This document shows, one piece after another, positions 25,493 to 33,609 of a stretch of DNA of 60,580 nt; positions within the stretch are counted from its first letter, which is position 1; each line of letters begins with the position of its first letter. The notes under the pieces are model-generated. The model made no database searches, was not told where the DNA came from, and saw nothing but the letters and a program-made list of their open reading frames with translations. Origin of the DNA: Rhodospirillaceae bacterium UBA6219 (lineage in GTDB: Bacteria > Pseudomonadota > Alphaproteobacteria > Rhodospirillales > Magnetospirillaceae); the NCBI GenBank assembly GCA_002435715.1, contig DISD01000045.1, forward strand, positions 1-60,580. Reading direction: 5' to 3'. Position numbers and translations under genes: made by a program.

Positions 25493-28400
25493 ATGCATCT
25501 GCTTGCCGCCCAACCGGGCTCCATCACCGACGGTTCCGAAGCCGTCGATCTGGGGCAAAGCCCCGCCGAGATGGTGCTGCTGTCGGCGGCCGACAGCGAA
25601 TTGTCGGCCGCCGCCGCCGCCCATGCCCGGCTGGGCCGCCCCAGCAGCCTGCGTCTGGCCAATATCCTGCGTCTGGCCCACCACATGTCGGTGGACCTTT
25701 ACGTCGATCAGGTCATCGCCCAGGCCAAGCTGGTGGTGATCCGCCTGTTGGGCGGGCTGTCCTATTGGCCCCATGGCATCGAACAGATCGCCGCCACCTG
25801 CCGGGCCAAGGGCATTCGACTGGCGGTGCTGCCCGGCGACGACAAGCCCGACCCGCAATTGATGGCCTATTCCACCATCCCCGGCCCCGATCTGGACCGG
25901 GTGTGGCGCTGGCTGATCCAGGGCGGTCCGGCCAATATGGACAGCCTGCTGCACTGGGCCAGCGGGTCCGACGATTGGCTGGAACCGGTGCCGCTGCCCG
26001 CCGCCGGTCCTTATCCCAATCTTGATTGGCACCATGGTTGGGACGACACCAAGCCCTCGGCGGCGGTGGTGTTCTATCGCGCCCAGGTGCTGGCCGGCGA
26101 CACCGCCCCCGCCGACGCGTTGCTGACGGCGCTGCGGGCCCAGGGGCTGAATGCCGCCGGGATTTACGTTCAGTCGCTGAAAGATTTGGAATCGGCGGCC
26201 ATGGTGGAATCGCTGCTGGGCCGCATGGGCGCCGACGTCATCGTCAACGCCACCGGCTTCGCCGTCGCCACCCCCGGCAAGGCCGAGGATTCACCCTTCG
26301 CCGCCGCCGATTGTCCGGTCCTGCAGGTGGTGTTTTCCGGCGGCACGCTGGAAAACTGGCGCGACGGAATCACCGGTCTGGGACCGAAAGACATCGCCAT
26401 GAACGTGGCGTTGCCGGAAGTGGACGGCCGCGTTTTGGCCCGTGCCGTGTCGTTCAAGGCGGCAACCCGCGATCAGGCCACCCAATGCGATCTGGCCCGC
26501 CATCAGCCGGTCGCCGACCGCATCGACTTTGCCGCCGCGCTGGCCGCCAATTGGGCTCGCCTGCGCCGCAAACGGATACAAGACCGCCGGGTGATGGTGG
26601 TGTTGGCCAATTACCCCAACCGCGACGGCCGGCTGGGCAACGGCGTCGGCCTGGACACTCCGGCGGGCACCGTGCAGGTGTTGCGGGCCATGCAGGGGGC
26701 GGGTTACGGCATCGACACCCTGCCCGCCCATGGCAACGAATTGCTGGACATGCTGCAACAGGGCGCCACCAACGATTGGCGGCAACTGGACAGCCGAGTC
26801 GAACGGGAAAGCATCGCCCTGCCCGATTACCTGTCCTTCTTCCATTCCTTGCCGGAAAATGTCCAGGATCAGGTGCGTCTGCGCTGGGGGGCGCCGGAAG
26901 CCGATCCATTCTTCCGGCCCGGCGAATTGTCCTGCGGCAAGTTCCTGCTGCCCATCCTGGTTTTGGGCAAGGTGGCGGTGGGCATCCAGCCGGCGCGCGG
27001 CTACAACATCGACCCGGCTTCGTCGTACCACGATCCCGATCTGGTGCCGCCCCACAATTATCTGGCCTTCCACGCCTGGCTGCGCGAACACTTCCGCGCC
27101 GACGCGGTCATCCATATGGGCAAGCACGGCAATCTGGAATGGCTGCCCGGCAAGTCGCTGGCGCTGTCGGCGCAATGCTTCCCCGAAGCCTGTCTGGGGC
27201 CGCTGCCCAACCTTTATCCGTTCATCGTCAACGATCCCGGCGAAGGCACCCAGGCCAAGCGCCGCGCTGGGGCGGTGATCATCGACCACCTGACCCCGCC
27301 TTTGACCCGGGCCGAAAGCTATGGCCCGCTGGCCGAGCTGGAGCGTCTGGTGGACGAATATTACGAAGCGGCGGGGGTCGACCCACGGCGTCTGGCCATC
27401 CTGAAAAAGGAAATCCTGACCCTGACCGCCGCCGCCGGCCTGGATGCCGATCTGGGCATCGCGCCGGGCGAGGATGCCGACGACGCCCTGGCCAAGCTGG
27501 ACAACCATCTGTGCGAGCTGAAGGAATTGCAGATCCGTGATGGGCTGCATGTTTTCGGCGTCTCGCCGGAAGGCGACCAGCGTATCGATCTGCTGGTGGC
27601 CTTGGCGCGGCTGGATCGCGGCGCGGCGCCGGGTCAGAAATCCCTGCTGCGGGCCTTGGCCGAGGATCTGTCCCTGGGCTTCGACCCACTGGATTGCATC
27701 CTGGGTGATGCGTGGAATGGCCCGCGCCCCGACATCCTGGTCCCCGGCCCGGTGTGGCGGACCCAGGGCGATACGGTGGAACGGCTGGAAGACATGGCGC
27801 GGTCTTTGGTGGCCGGACGGGCGCCGGAACCGGACTGGACCCGCACCCAAGCGGTGCTGGACCATATGAACGCGACGCTGATCCCAGCGGTGGATGATTG
27901 TGGCGCCGCCGAGATCGCCGGTCTGCTGCGCGGCCTGGATGGCCGCTTCGTCGCCCCCGGCCCGTCCGGCGCCCCCACCCGGGGCCGCCCCGACGTGTTG
28001 CCGACGGGGCGTAATTTCTATTCGGTGGACACCCGCGTGGTGCCGACGCCCTCGGCTTGGCTTTTGGGCTGGAAATCGGCGCAATTGCTGGTGGAACGCC
28101 ACCTGCAGGACCATGGCGATTGGCCGAAAAGCATGGCGGTCACCGCCTGGGGCACCAGCAACATGCGCACCGGTGGCGACGACATCGCCCAAGCCTTGGC
28201 GCTGCTGGGGGCACGTCCCACCTGGGATGCGGCGTCGCGCCGGGTCACCGGTTTCGAAATCCTGCCCCACACCGTTCTCGATCGCCCACGCGTGGACGTG
28301 ACCTTGCGGGTCTCGGGCTTTTTCCGCGACGCCTTCCCCGATCTGATCAATCTGTTCGATTCGGCGGTGCGTGCCGTTGCCGCCCTGGACGAACCGGCGG

Positions 28401-29152
28401 ATGTCAACCCGCTGGCCGCCCGGGTGCGCGCCGACCGTGACCGGCTGGGCGAACGCGCCGCGTCTCGCGTTTTCGGTTCGAAACCCGGTTCCTATGGCGC
28501 CGGTTTGCAGGCGTTGATCGACGAGGGCGGTTGGGACCAGCAGGCCGAGCTGGCCAAATCCTATATCGCCTGGGGCGGCTGGTCCTATGGCGGCGGCGCC
28601 GAGGGCGAAGCGGCCCACGATCTGTTCACCGAACGCTTGGCCCAGGTGGAAGCGGTGGTGCAGAACCAGGACAACCGCGAACACGATCTGCTGGATTCCG
28701 ACGATTACTATCAGTTCGAAGGCGGCATGAGTGCGGCGGTCAAGCATGCACGCGGCCAGGAACCGGCGGTCTATCATCCCGACCATTCACGCCCGGAAAG
28801 CCCACGCATCCGCACCCTGTCCGAGGAAATATCCCGCGTGGTCCGCGCCCGCGTGGTCAACCCGAAATGGATCGAAGGGGTGATGCGCCACGGTTACAAA
28901 GGCGCCTTCGAGATGGCGGCCACCGTGGATTACCTGTTCGCCTTCGCCGCCACCACCAGCGCGGTGAAGAACCACCATTTCGACCTGGTGGCCGATGCCT
29001 ATCTGGGGGACGAACGGGTCCGCGACTTCATCGCCGAAAACAACCCGTCAGCGTTGAAGGAAATCCAGGCTCGCCTTTCAGAGGCAATCCGTCGTGGATT
29101 GTGGCGCCCCCGGCGTAATTCCATCCACGCTTTATTGCAAAGTGACACATAA
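25493..29152 (+). CDS. cobN: Cobaltochelatase large subunit CobN
   Basis: A 1219-residue CobN/magnesium-chelatase H family protein that inserts Co2+ into hydrogenobyrinic acid a,c-diamide with CobS and CobT (aerobic pathway). Recognisable blocks: GQSPAEMVLLSAADSELS near the N terminus, VIHMGKHGNLEWLPGKS (about 541-557) carrying metal-site His residues, and a C-terminal IRTLSEEISRVVRARVVNPKWIEG block. Length is normal for CobN. Seven bp after cobW. CobS and CobT are not in the window. Confidence 0.95.
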   Translation: MHLLAAQPGSITDGSEAVDLGQSPAEMVLLSAADSELSAAAAAHARLGRPSSLRLANILRLAHHMSVDLYVDQVIAQAKLVVIRLLGGLSYWPHGIEQIAATCRAKGIRLAVLPGDDKPDPQLMAYSTIPGPDLDRVWRWLIQGGPANMDSLLHWASGSDDWLEPVPLPAAGPYPNLDWHHGWDDTKPSAAVVFYRAQVLAGDTAPADALLTALRAQGLNAAGIYVQSLKDLESAAMVESLLGRMGADVIVNATGFAVATPGKAEDSPFAAADCPVLQVVFSGGTLENWRDGITGLGPKDIAMNVALPEVDGRVLARAVSFKAATRDQATQCDLARHQPVADRIDFAAALAANWARLRRKRIQDRRVMVVLANYPNRDGRLGNGVGLDTPAGTVQVLRAMQGAGYGIDTLPAHGNELLDMLQQGATNDWRQLDSRVERESIALPDYLSFFHSLPENVQDQVRLRWGAPEADPFFRPGELSCGKFLLPILVLGKVAVGIQPARGYNIDPASSYHDPDLVPPHNYLAFHAWLREHFRADAVIHMGKHGNLEWLPGKSLALSAQCFPEACLGPLPNLYPFIVNDPGEGTQAKRRAGAVIIDHLTPPLTRAESYGPLAELERLVDEYYEAAGVDPRRLAILKKEILTLTAAAGLDADLGIAPGEDADDALAKLDNHLCELKELQIRDGLHVFGVSPEGDQRIDLLVALARLDRGAAPGQKSLLRALAEDLSLGFDPLDCILGDAWNGPRPDILVPGPVWRTQGDTVERLEDMARSLVAGRAPEPDWTRTQAVLDHMNATLIPAVDDCGAAEIAGLLRGLDGRFVAPGPSGAPTRGRPDVLPTGRNFYSVDTRVVPTPSAWLLGWKSAQLLVERHLQDHGDWPKSMAVTAWGTSNMRTGGDDIAQALALLGARPTWDAASRRVTGFEILPHTVLDRPRVDVTLRVSGFFRDAFPDLINLFDSAVRAVAALDEPADVNPLAARVRADRDRLGERAASRVFGSKPGSYGAGLQALIDEGGWDQQAELAKSYIAWGGWSYGGGAEGEAAHDLFTERLAQVEAVVQNQDNREHDLLDSDDYYQFEGGMSAAVKHARGQEPAVYHPDHSRPESPRIRTLSEEISRVVRARVVNPKWIEGVMRHGYKGAFEMAATVDYLFAFAATTSAVKNHHFDLVADAYLGDERVRDFIAENNPSALKEIQARLSEAIRRGLWRPRRNSIHALLQSDT

Positions 29153-29220
29153 TCTTAATATTGATTGACCGCTCACCAAGCTATACCAGCCCAGCCTTAG
29201 ACCTTTAACGGATGTAGTCC

Positions 29221-30012
29221 ATGCCGGAAGCCCCCGCCCAGAACGTCGCCGCCGATTCCAAGATGTGCGCCAGCGACGTCAAGGTCCATTACGGCGACAA
29301 GCTGGCCCTGAAGGGTGTGAACCTGGATTTCCGTCCCAACGAAGTGACTGCGCTGATCGGCCCTTCCGGCTGCGGCAAGTCCACTTTCCTGCGTTGCCTG
29401 AACCACATGAACGACACTATCGGCGCCGCCACGGTGACCGGTCAGGTGACCTTGGACGGCGACGAATTGTATGGCCCCAGCGCCATCGACCCGGTGCTGC
29501 TGCGCATGCGCGTCGGCATGGTGTTCCAAAAGCCCAATCCGTTCCCCAAATCCATCTATGACAACGTCGCCTTCGGCCCGCGTATCCACGGCCTTTACCG
29601 CGACAACGACCATTTGGACCACATCGTCGAAACCGCCCTGGAAAAGGCCGGTCTGTGGCACGAGGTCAAGGACCGCCTGTACGAAAAGGGCACCGGCATT
29701 TCCGGCGGCCAGCAACAGCGTCTGTGCATTGCCCGCGCCATCGCCGTGTCGCCGGAAGTGATCCTGATGGACGAACCGTGCTCGGCCTTGGACCCCATCG
29801 CCACCGCCAAGGTGGAAGAACTGATCGACGAATTGCGTGAAAACTTCACCATCGTCATCGTCACCCATTCCATGCAGCAGGCGGCGCGTGTTTCTCAGCG
29901 CACGGCGTTTTTCCATCTTGGCGATCTGGTGGAAGTGGGCGATACCGAACAAATCTTCACCGCGCCCACGCAACAATTGACGCAGGGCTATATCACCGGC
30001 CGTTTCGGCTGA
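29221..30012 (+). CDS. pstB: Phosphate ABC transporter ATPase PstB
   Basis: A 263-residue ABC ATPase energising phosphate uptake. It has Walker A GPSGCGKST, the PstB-typical GMVFQKPNPFPKSIYDN, signature ISGGQQQRL, Walker B VILMDEPCSALDP and the switch His in THSMQQA. Unusually, pstS, pstC and pstA are not upstream; cobN is. It pairs with phoU 13 bp downstream. No Pho box was recognised in the 68-bp upstream gap. Confidence 0.95.
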   Translation: MPEAPAQNVAADSKMCASDVKVHYGDKLALKGVNLDFRPNEVTALIGPSGCGKSTFLRCLNHMNDTIGAATVTGQVTLDGDELYGPSAIDPVLLRMRVGMVFQKPNPFPKSIYDNVAFGPRIHGLYRDNDHLDHIVETALEKAGLWHEVKDRLYEKGTGISGGQQQRLCIARAIAVSPEVILMDEPCSALDPIATAKVEELIDELRENFTIVIVTHSMQQAARVSQRTAFFHLGDLVEVGDTEQIFTAPTQQLTQGYITGRFG

Positions 30013-30025
30013 ACGGAGAGTGCCT

Positions 30026-30745
30026 ATGCCCACCATCGGCGACCAGCACATCGTCAAATCCTACGACGATGCCCTGAAGCAACTGCACGATTCCCTGGCC
30101 CGCATGGCCGGTTTGACCGAAGCCCAGTTGCACAAATCCATCGAGGCCCTGGAAAAGCGCGATTCCGACATTGCCAGTCAGGTGATGAGCGCCGACCAGG
30201 AAATCGACGACGTCGAAAACTTCATCAATGACCAGACCGTGCGCGTGCTGGCGTTGCGCGCCCCGGTGGCCGACGATCTGCGTCAGGTGATCTCGGCACT
30301 GAAGGTGGCCGGCGACATCGAACGCATCGCCGACCACGCCGCCAACGCCGCCAAGCGGTCCTTGGTGCTGAACCAGTTGCCCCCCGTCGCCCCCATGCGG
30401 TCGCTGGTGCGCATGGGCAAGCTGGTAGCCGAATTGCTGGGCGAAGTGCTGAACGCCTATCTGACCCACGACGCCGAACGGGCCTTGGCCGTGCGCTCGC
30501 GCGATCAGGAAGTGGACGACCTTTATTCCAGCCTGTTCCGGGAAATCCTGACCTATATGATGGAAGACCCGCGCACCATCACGTCCTGCTCGCATCTGAT
30601 GTTCATCGCCAAGAACATCGAACGGGTCGGCGACCACGCCACCAACATCGCCGAGCAGACTTATTTCGTCGCCACTGGCCGGTCTCTGAACGACCAGCGC
30701 CCCAAGCGCGACACCTCGGCCTTCGAAGGCGCGGTGCAGGAATAA
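30026..30745 (+). CDS. phoU: Phosphate signalling protein PhoU
   Basis: A 239-residue protein with two PhoU three-helix domains. It links Pst transport to the PhoR-PhoB two-component system and represses the Pho regulon under high phosphate. Metal-binding motif segments ERIADHAANAAK and ERVGDHATNIAE are both intact. GGAGAG precedes the ATG; a GTG six bases earlier is a less likely start. Ends in a strong terminator. Confidence 0.94.
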   Translation: MPTIGDQHIVKSYDDALKQLHDSLARMAGLTEAQLHKSIEALEKRDSDIASQVMSADQEIDDVENFINDQTVRVLALRAPVADDLRQVISALKVAGDIERIADHAANAAKRSLVLNQLPPVAPMRSLVRMGKLVAELLGEVLNAYLTHDAERALAVRSRDQEVDDLYSSLFREILTYMMEDPRTITSCSHLMFIAKNIERVGDHATNIAEQTYFVATGRSLNDQRPKRDTSAFEGAVQE

Positions 30746-30767
30746 TCGGCGAATCGCTGAAAACGTG

Positions 30768-30799
30768 AAAACGGCGCCCTGAAAGGGGCGCCGTTTTTT
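30768..30799. terminator. Bidirectional terminator phoU / exported protein
   Basis: AAAACGGCGCCC and GGGCGCCGTTTT form a 12-bp stem with a six-base loop. A T-run follows on the plus strand, and AT-rich flanks also give T on the minus strand. It separates phoU from the convergent small gene. Confidence 0.93.
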
Positions 30800-31115
30800 A
30801 TTGGCCGCAGCTGGCGGCGCCCAAGCGGTCCCACTTGGCCGGCGGTTGGGTACGGATGGCCTTGGTCAATTCGATGATTCGAATACTGAAGATGCGTCCG
30901 CGATGGGGGGCCACCACCTTGCACAGATAGGCGGCGTATTGGTTCCAGGTGATGTTCTCGGCCTTGACCAGAACGAACATGTTGCCTTGGCTGTCGGTGC
31001 TGACATCGATCACGCGGGGCTGCTGACGCACGGCGGCGATGGCGGTGGCCTGATCCGCCCAGGCGGCGGACGGCGCCAGCAGGGCAAGGACAAGGGCAAA
31101 CAGGGCGCGTTTCAT
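30798..31115 (-). CDS. Small exported protein of unknown function
   Basis: A 105-residue secreted protein with signal peptide MKRALFALVLALLAPSAAWA. The mature part has two cysteines (LCKVV and the C-terminal ASCGQ) that could form a disulfide. It also contains ITWNQYAAYLCKVVAPHRGRIFSIRII. I do not recognise the family. AGGAAGTGCC precedes the ATG. It follows anmK on the minus strand after 43 bp and may be co-transcribed with it. Confidence 0.7.
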   Translation of the reverse strand: MKRALFALVLALLAPSAAWADQATAIAAVRQQPRVIDVSTDSQGNMFVLVKAENITWNQYAAYLCKVVAPHRGRIFSIRIIELTKAIRTQPPAKWDRLGAASCGQ

Positions 31116-31158
31116 GGCACTTCCTCCGTGTTGGCGTCCCTATTGAACCCTATCGCCC

Positions 31159-32232
31159 TTAGCAAAGGGTTACCCGCCCCCCGCACAAGGGATGGCTGAC
31201 CCCGGTGGTACCGGGAAAAGTCAGCGGCAGCCCCCGTAAAGACCGCACCGCCAGAAAAGCGAAGGCCTGGGCTTCCAAGGCGTCGCCGTTCCAGCCCAAT
31301 TCATCGACGTTGACCAGCGGGGCGGCCAATTCGGCTTGCAGGCAGGCCATCAGGACCGGGTTATGGCGACCGCCGCCACATACCAACCATTTTTTCGCCG
31401 GCTGGGGAAAATGGGATCGTGACAAGCCGACGGCACGGGCGGTGAAGGCGGTCAAGGTGGCGGCGCCGTTGGCCGCCCCCATGTCGCCCACCAAGGCTTC
31501 GGCGAAGGCGCGGAAATCATCGCGATCCAAAGATTTCGGCGGGGTGACGGCGAAATAGGGATGAAGCGAAAAGCGCTTCAACGCGTCCAGGTCGACACGT
31601 CCCGACGCCGCCAGCTCGCCATCCAGATCCAACGGACGGCTGCAATGACGGAACGCCCAATCGTCGATCAGGGCGTTGCCGGGGCCGGTGTCGAACGCCC
31701 GCAACTCGCCGTCTTCACCGATCCAGGTGACGTTGCCGACCCCGCCGATGTTCAACACCGCCAGCGGCGCGTCATGACCTTTGGCCAAGGCGGCATGGAA
31801 GATCGGCACCAGCGGCGCCCCCTGCCCTCCGGCCGCCACGTCGGCGCTGCGGAAATCGTTGACCACGGAAATGCCGGTCAGCCTGGCCAACAACGCGCCG
31901 TCGCCGATCTGCCAGGTCCGCCCCTGCTCGGGCCGGTGCAGGATGGTGTGGCCGTGAAAGCCGATGACGTCCACCGCTTCGGGGGGGATGCCGGCCCGTT
32001 TCAGCAATTTGTCCACCACCTGGGCATGGGCTTGGGTCAGGCGGTGCTCGATTTCAGCCACCGGGCCGTCGCCGCCCAGAACCGAACGAAGCGCATGGCG
32101 CAAATCCTCGTCATAGGGTTCGGTCAGCGCCAGTCCGAAAGAGCGCACGGTTTCGCCGTCGGTTTCCAGCAATGCCGCGTCGATCCCGTCCAGGGACGTC
32201 CCGCTCATCAATCCCAAAGCCAGCTTGTGCAT
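31159..32232 (-). CDS. anmK: Anhydro-N-acetylmuramic acid kinase
   Basis: A 357-residue enzyme that phosphorylates and opens 1,6-anhydroMurNAc in peptidoglycan recycling. The N-terminal GLMSGTSLDGIDAAL is diagnostic, and GFHGHTILHRPEQGRTWQIGDG and LNIGGVGNVTWI (ASKHA fold nucleotide motifs) are intact. Divergent from tyrS, as in many alphaproteobacteria, with a 90-bp gap. Confidence 0.95.
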   Translation of the reverse strand: MHKLALGLMSGTSLDGIDAALLETDGETVRSFGLALTEPYDEDLRHALRSVLGGDGPVAEIEHRLTQAHAQVVDKLLKRAGIPPEAVDVIGFHGHTILHRPEQGRTWQIGDGALLARLTGISVVNDFRSADVAAGGQGAPLVPIFHAALAKGHDAPLAVLNIGGVGNVTWIGEDGELRAFDTGPGNALIDDWAFRHCSRPLDLDGELAASGRVDLDALKRFSLHPYFAVTPPKSLDRDDFRAFAEALVGDMGAANGAATLTAFTARAVGLSRSHFPQPAKKWLVCGGGRHNPVLMACLQAELAAPLVNVDELGWNGDALEAQAFAFLAVRSLRGLPLTFPGTTGVSHPLCGGRVTLC

Positions 32233-32322
32233 AGGGGCGCGTCCCGTGTGATGATTGTTGACCGGCGGTGATTGTGCTAAACGGGCAGCCTTCGTTCAAG
32301 CAACCGATCGACAGAAGAAGCC

Positions 32323-33573
32323 ATGACCAGCACCCGCTCTGAATTTTTGCGTGTCGTCGCCGAACGCGGCTACATGCACCAATGCACCGACCTGGAAGCG
32401 CTGGACAAGCGCCTGACCGAAGGTCCGGCGGCGGCCTATATCGGCTTTGACTGCACCGCCCAATCGCTGCATGTGGGCGGTCTGATGCAGATCATGTTGC
32501 TGCGCTGGTGGCAAAAGACCGGCAACAAGCCCATCGTGCTGATGGGCGGCGGCACCACCCGCATCGGCGACCCCACCGGCAAGGATGAAGCCCGCAAGAT
32601 GCTGTCCGACGACGACATCGCGCGCAACATGGCCGGCATCAAGCAGGTTTTCGCCAAGTACCTGACCTTCGGTGACGGCACCACCGACGCCATGATGGTC
32701 AACAACGCCGATTGGCTGGACCAGTTGAACTACATCGCCTTCCTGCGCGATTACGGCCAGCACTTCACCATCAACCGCATGCTGACCTTCGATTCGGTCA
32801 AGCTGCGCCTGGATCGTGAGCAGCCGCTGACCTTCCTGGAATTCAACTACATGATCCTGCAGGGCTACGACTTCGCCGAGTTGTGGAACCGCCATAAATG
32901 CGTGTTGCAGATGGGCGGCTCGGACCAGTGGGGCAACATCGTCAACGGTGTCGAATTGGGTCGCCGCGTCCATCAGGCCCAGCTTTTCGGCCTGACCAGC
33001 CCGCTTTTGACCACCGCGTCGGGTGCCAAGATGGGCAAGACCGTGGGCGGTGCCGTGTGGCTGAATGCCGACATGCTGAGCCCGTGGGAATTCTGGCAGT
33101 ACTGGCGCAACACCGAAGACGCCGACGTGGGTCGCTTCCTGAAGTTGTACACCGAATTGCCGCTGTCCGAGATCGCCAAGCTGGAAGCCCTGCAAGGCGC
33201 CGAGATCAACGAAGCCAAGAAGGTGTTGGCGAACGAGGTCACCCGCCTGTGCCACGGTGAACAGGCCGCCCTGGACGCCGCGGAAACCGCCCGCAAGACC
33301 TTTGAACAGGGCGCGGTGTCGGACAATCTGCCGACGATCACCTTGCCGGCCGGCGATCTGGCCGCGGGTATCCCGGCTTTCGCCCTGTTCGTGCGCGCCG
33401 GTCTGGCCGCGTCCAACGGCGAGGCCCGCCGCCTGCTGCAGCAAGGGGGCGGCCGCGTCAACGATGCGCAGATCACCGATCCGGCACAAGCCATCGGCAC
33501 CGAATCGCTGAAGGACGGCATCATCAAGCTGACGGCGGGCAAGAAACGCCACGTTCTGGTCAAGCCGGAGTAA
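32323..33573 (+). CDS. tyrS: Tyrosyl-tRNA synthetase
   Basis: A 416-residue class I aminoacyl-tRNA synthetase. It has the HIGH-equivalent SLHVGGLMQ, tyrosine-binding residues around MGGSDQWGNIVNG and the KMSKS-equivalent GAKMGKT. A C-terminal S4 RNA-binding domain (EARRLLQQGGGRVND) completes it. Length fits the TyrRS bacterial subclass. Ends in a terminator shared with the convergent AsmA-like gene. Confidence 0.96.
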   Translation: MTSTRSEFLRVVAERGYMHQCTDLEALDKRLTEGPAAAYIGFDCTAQSLHVGGLMQIMLLRWWQKTGNKPIVLMGGGTTRIGDPTGKDEARKMLSDDDIARNMAGIKQVFAKYLTFGDGTTDAMMVNNADWLDQLNYIAFLRDYGQHFTINRMLTFDSVKLRLDREQPLTFLEFNYMILQGYDFAELWNRHKCVLQMGGSDQWGNIVNGVELGRRVHQAQLFGLTSPLLTTASGAKMGKTVGGAVWLNADMLSPWEFWQYWRNTEDADVGRFLKLYTELPLSEIAKLEALQGAEINEAKKVLANEVTRLCHGEQAALDAAETARKTFEQGAVSDNLPTITLPAGDLAAGIPAFALFVRAGLAASNGEARRLLQQGGGRVNDAQITDPAQAIGTESLKDGIIKLTAGKKRHVLVKPE

Positions 33574-33578
33574 GAAAA

Positions 33579-33609
33579 GAAAGGCGCCTTGTGGCGCCTT
33601 TCTTATTTT
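33579..33609. terminator. Terminator between tyrS and AsmA-like gene
   Basis: GAAAGGCGCC and GGCGCCTTTC make a 10-bp stem with loop TTGT, followed by TTATTTTTT on the plus strand. The left flank (AAGAAAA) gives a T-run on the minus strand too. It starts within 6 bp of the tyrS stop and overlaps the last codons of the convergent gene. Confidence 0.9.

Noticed and set aside
26291..28786. Open frame of about 830 codons antisense to cobN
   Set aside because: Low-complexity Gly/Gln/His-rich translation on the wrong strand of a clear, full-length cobN.
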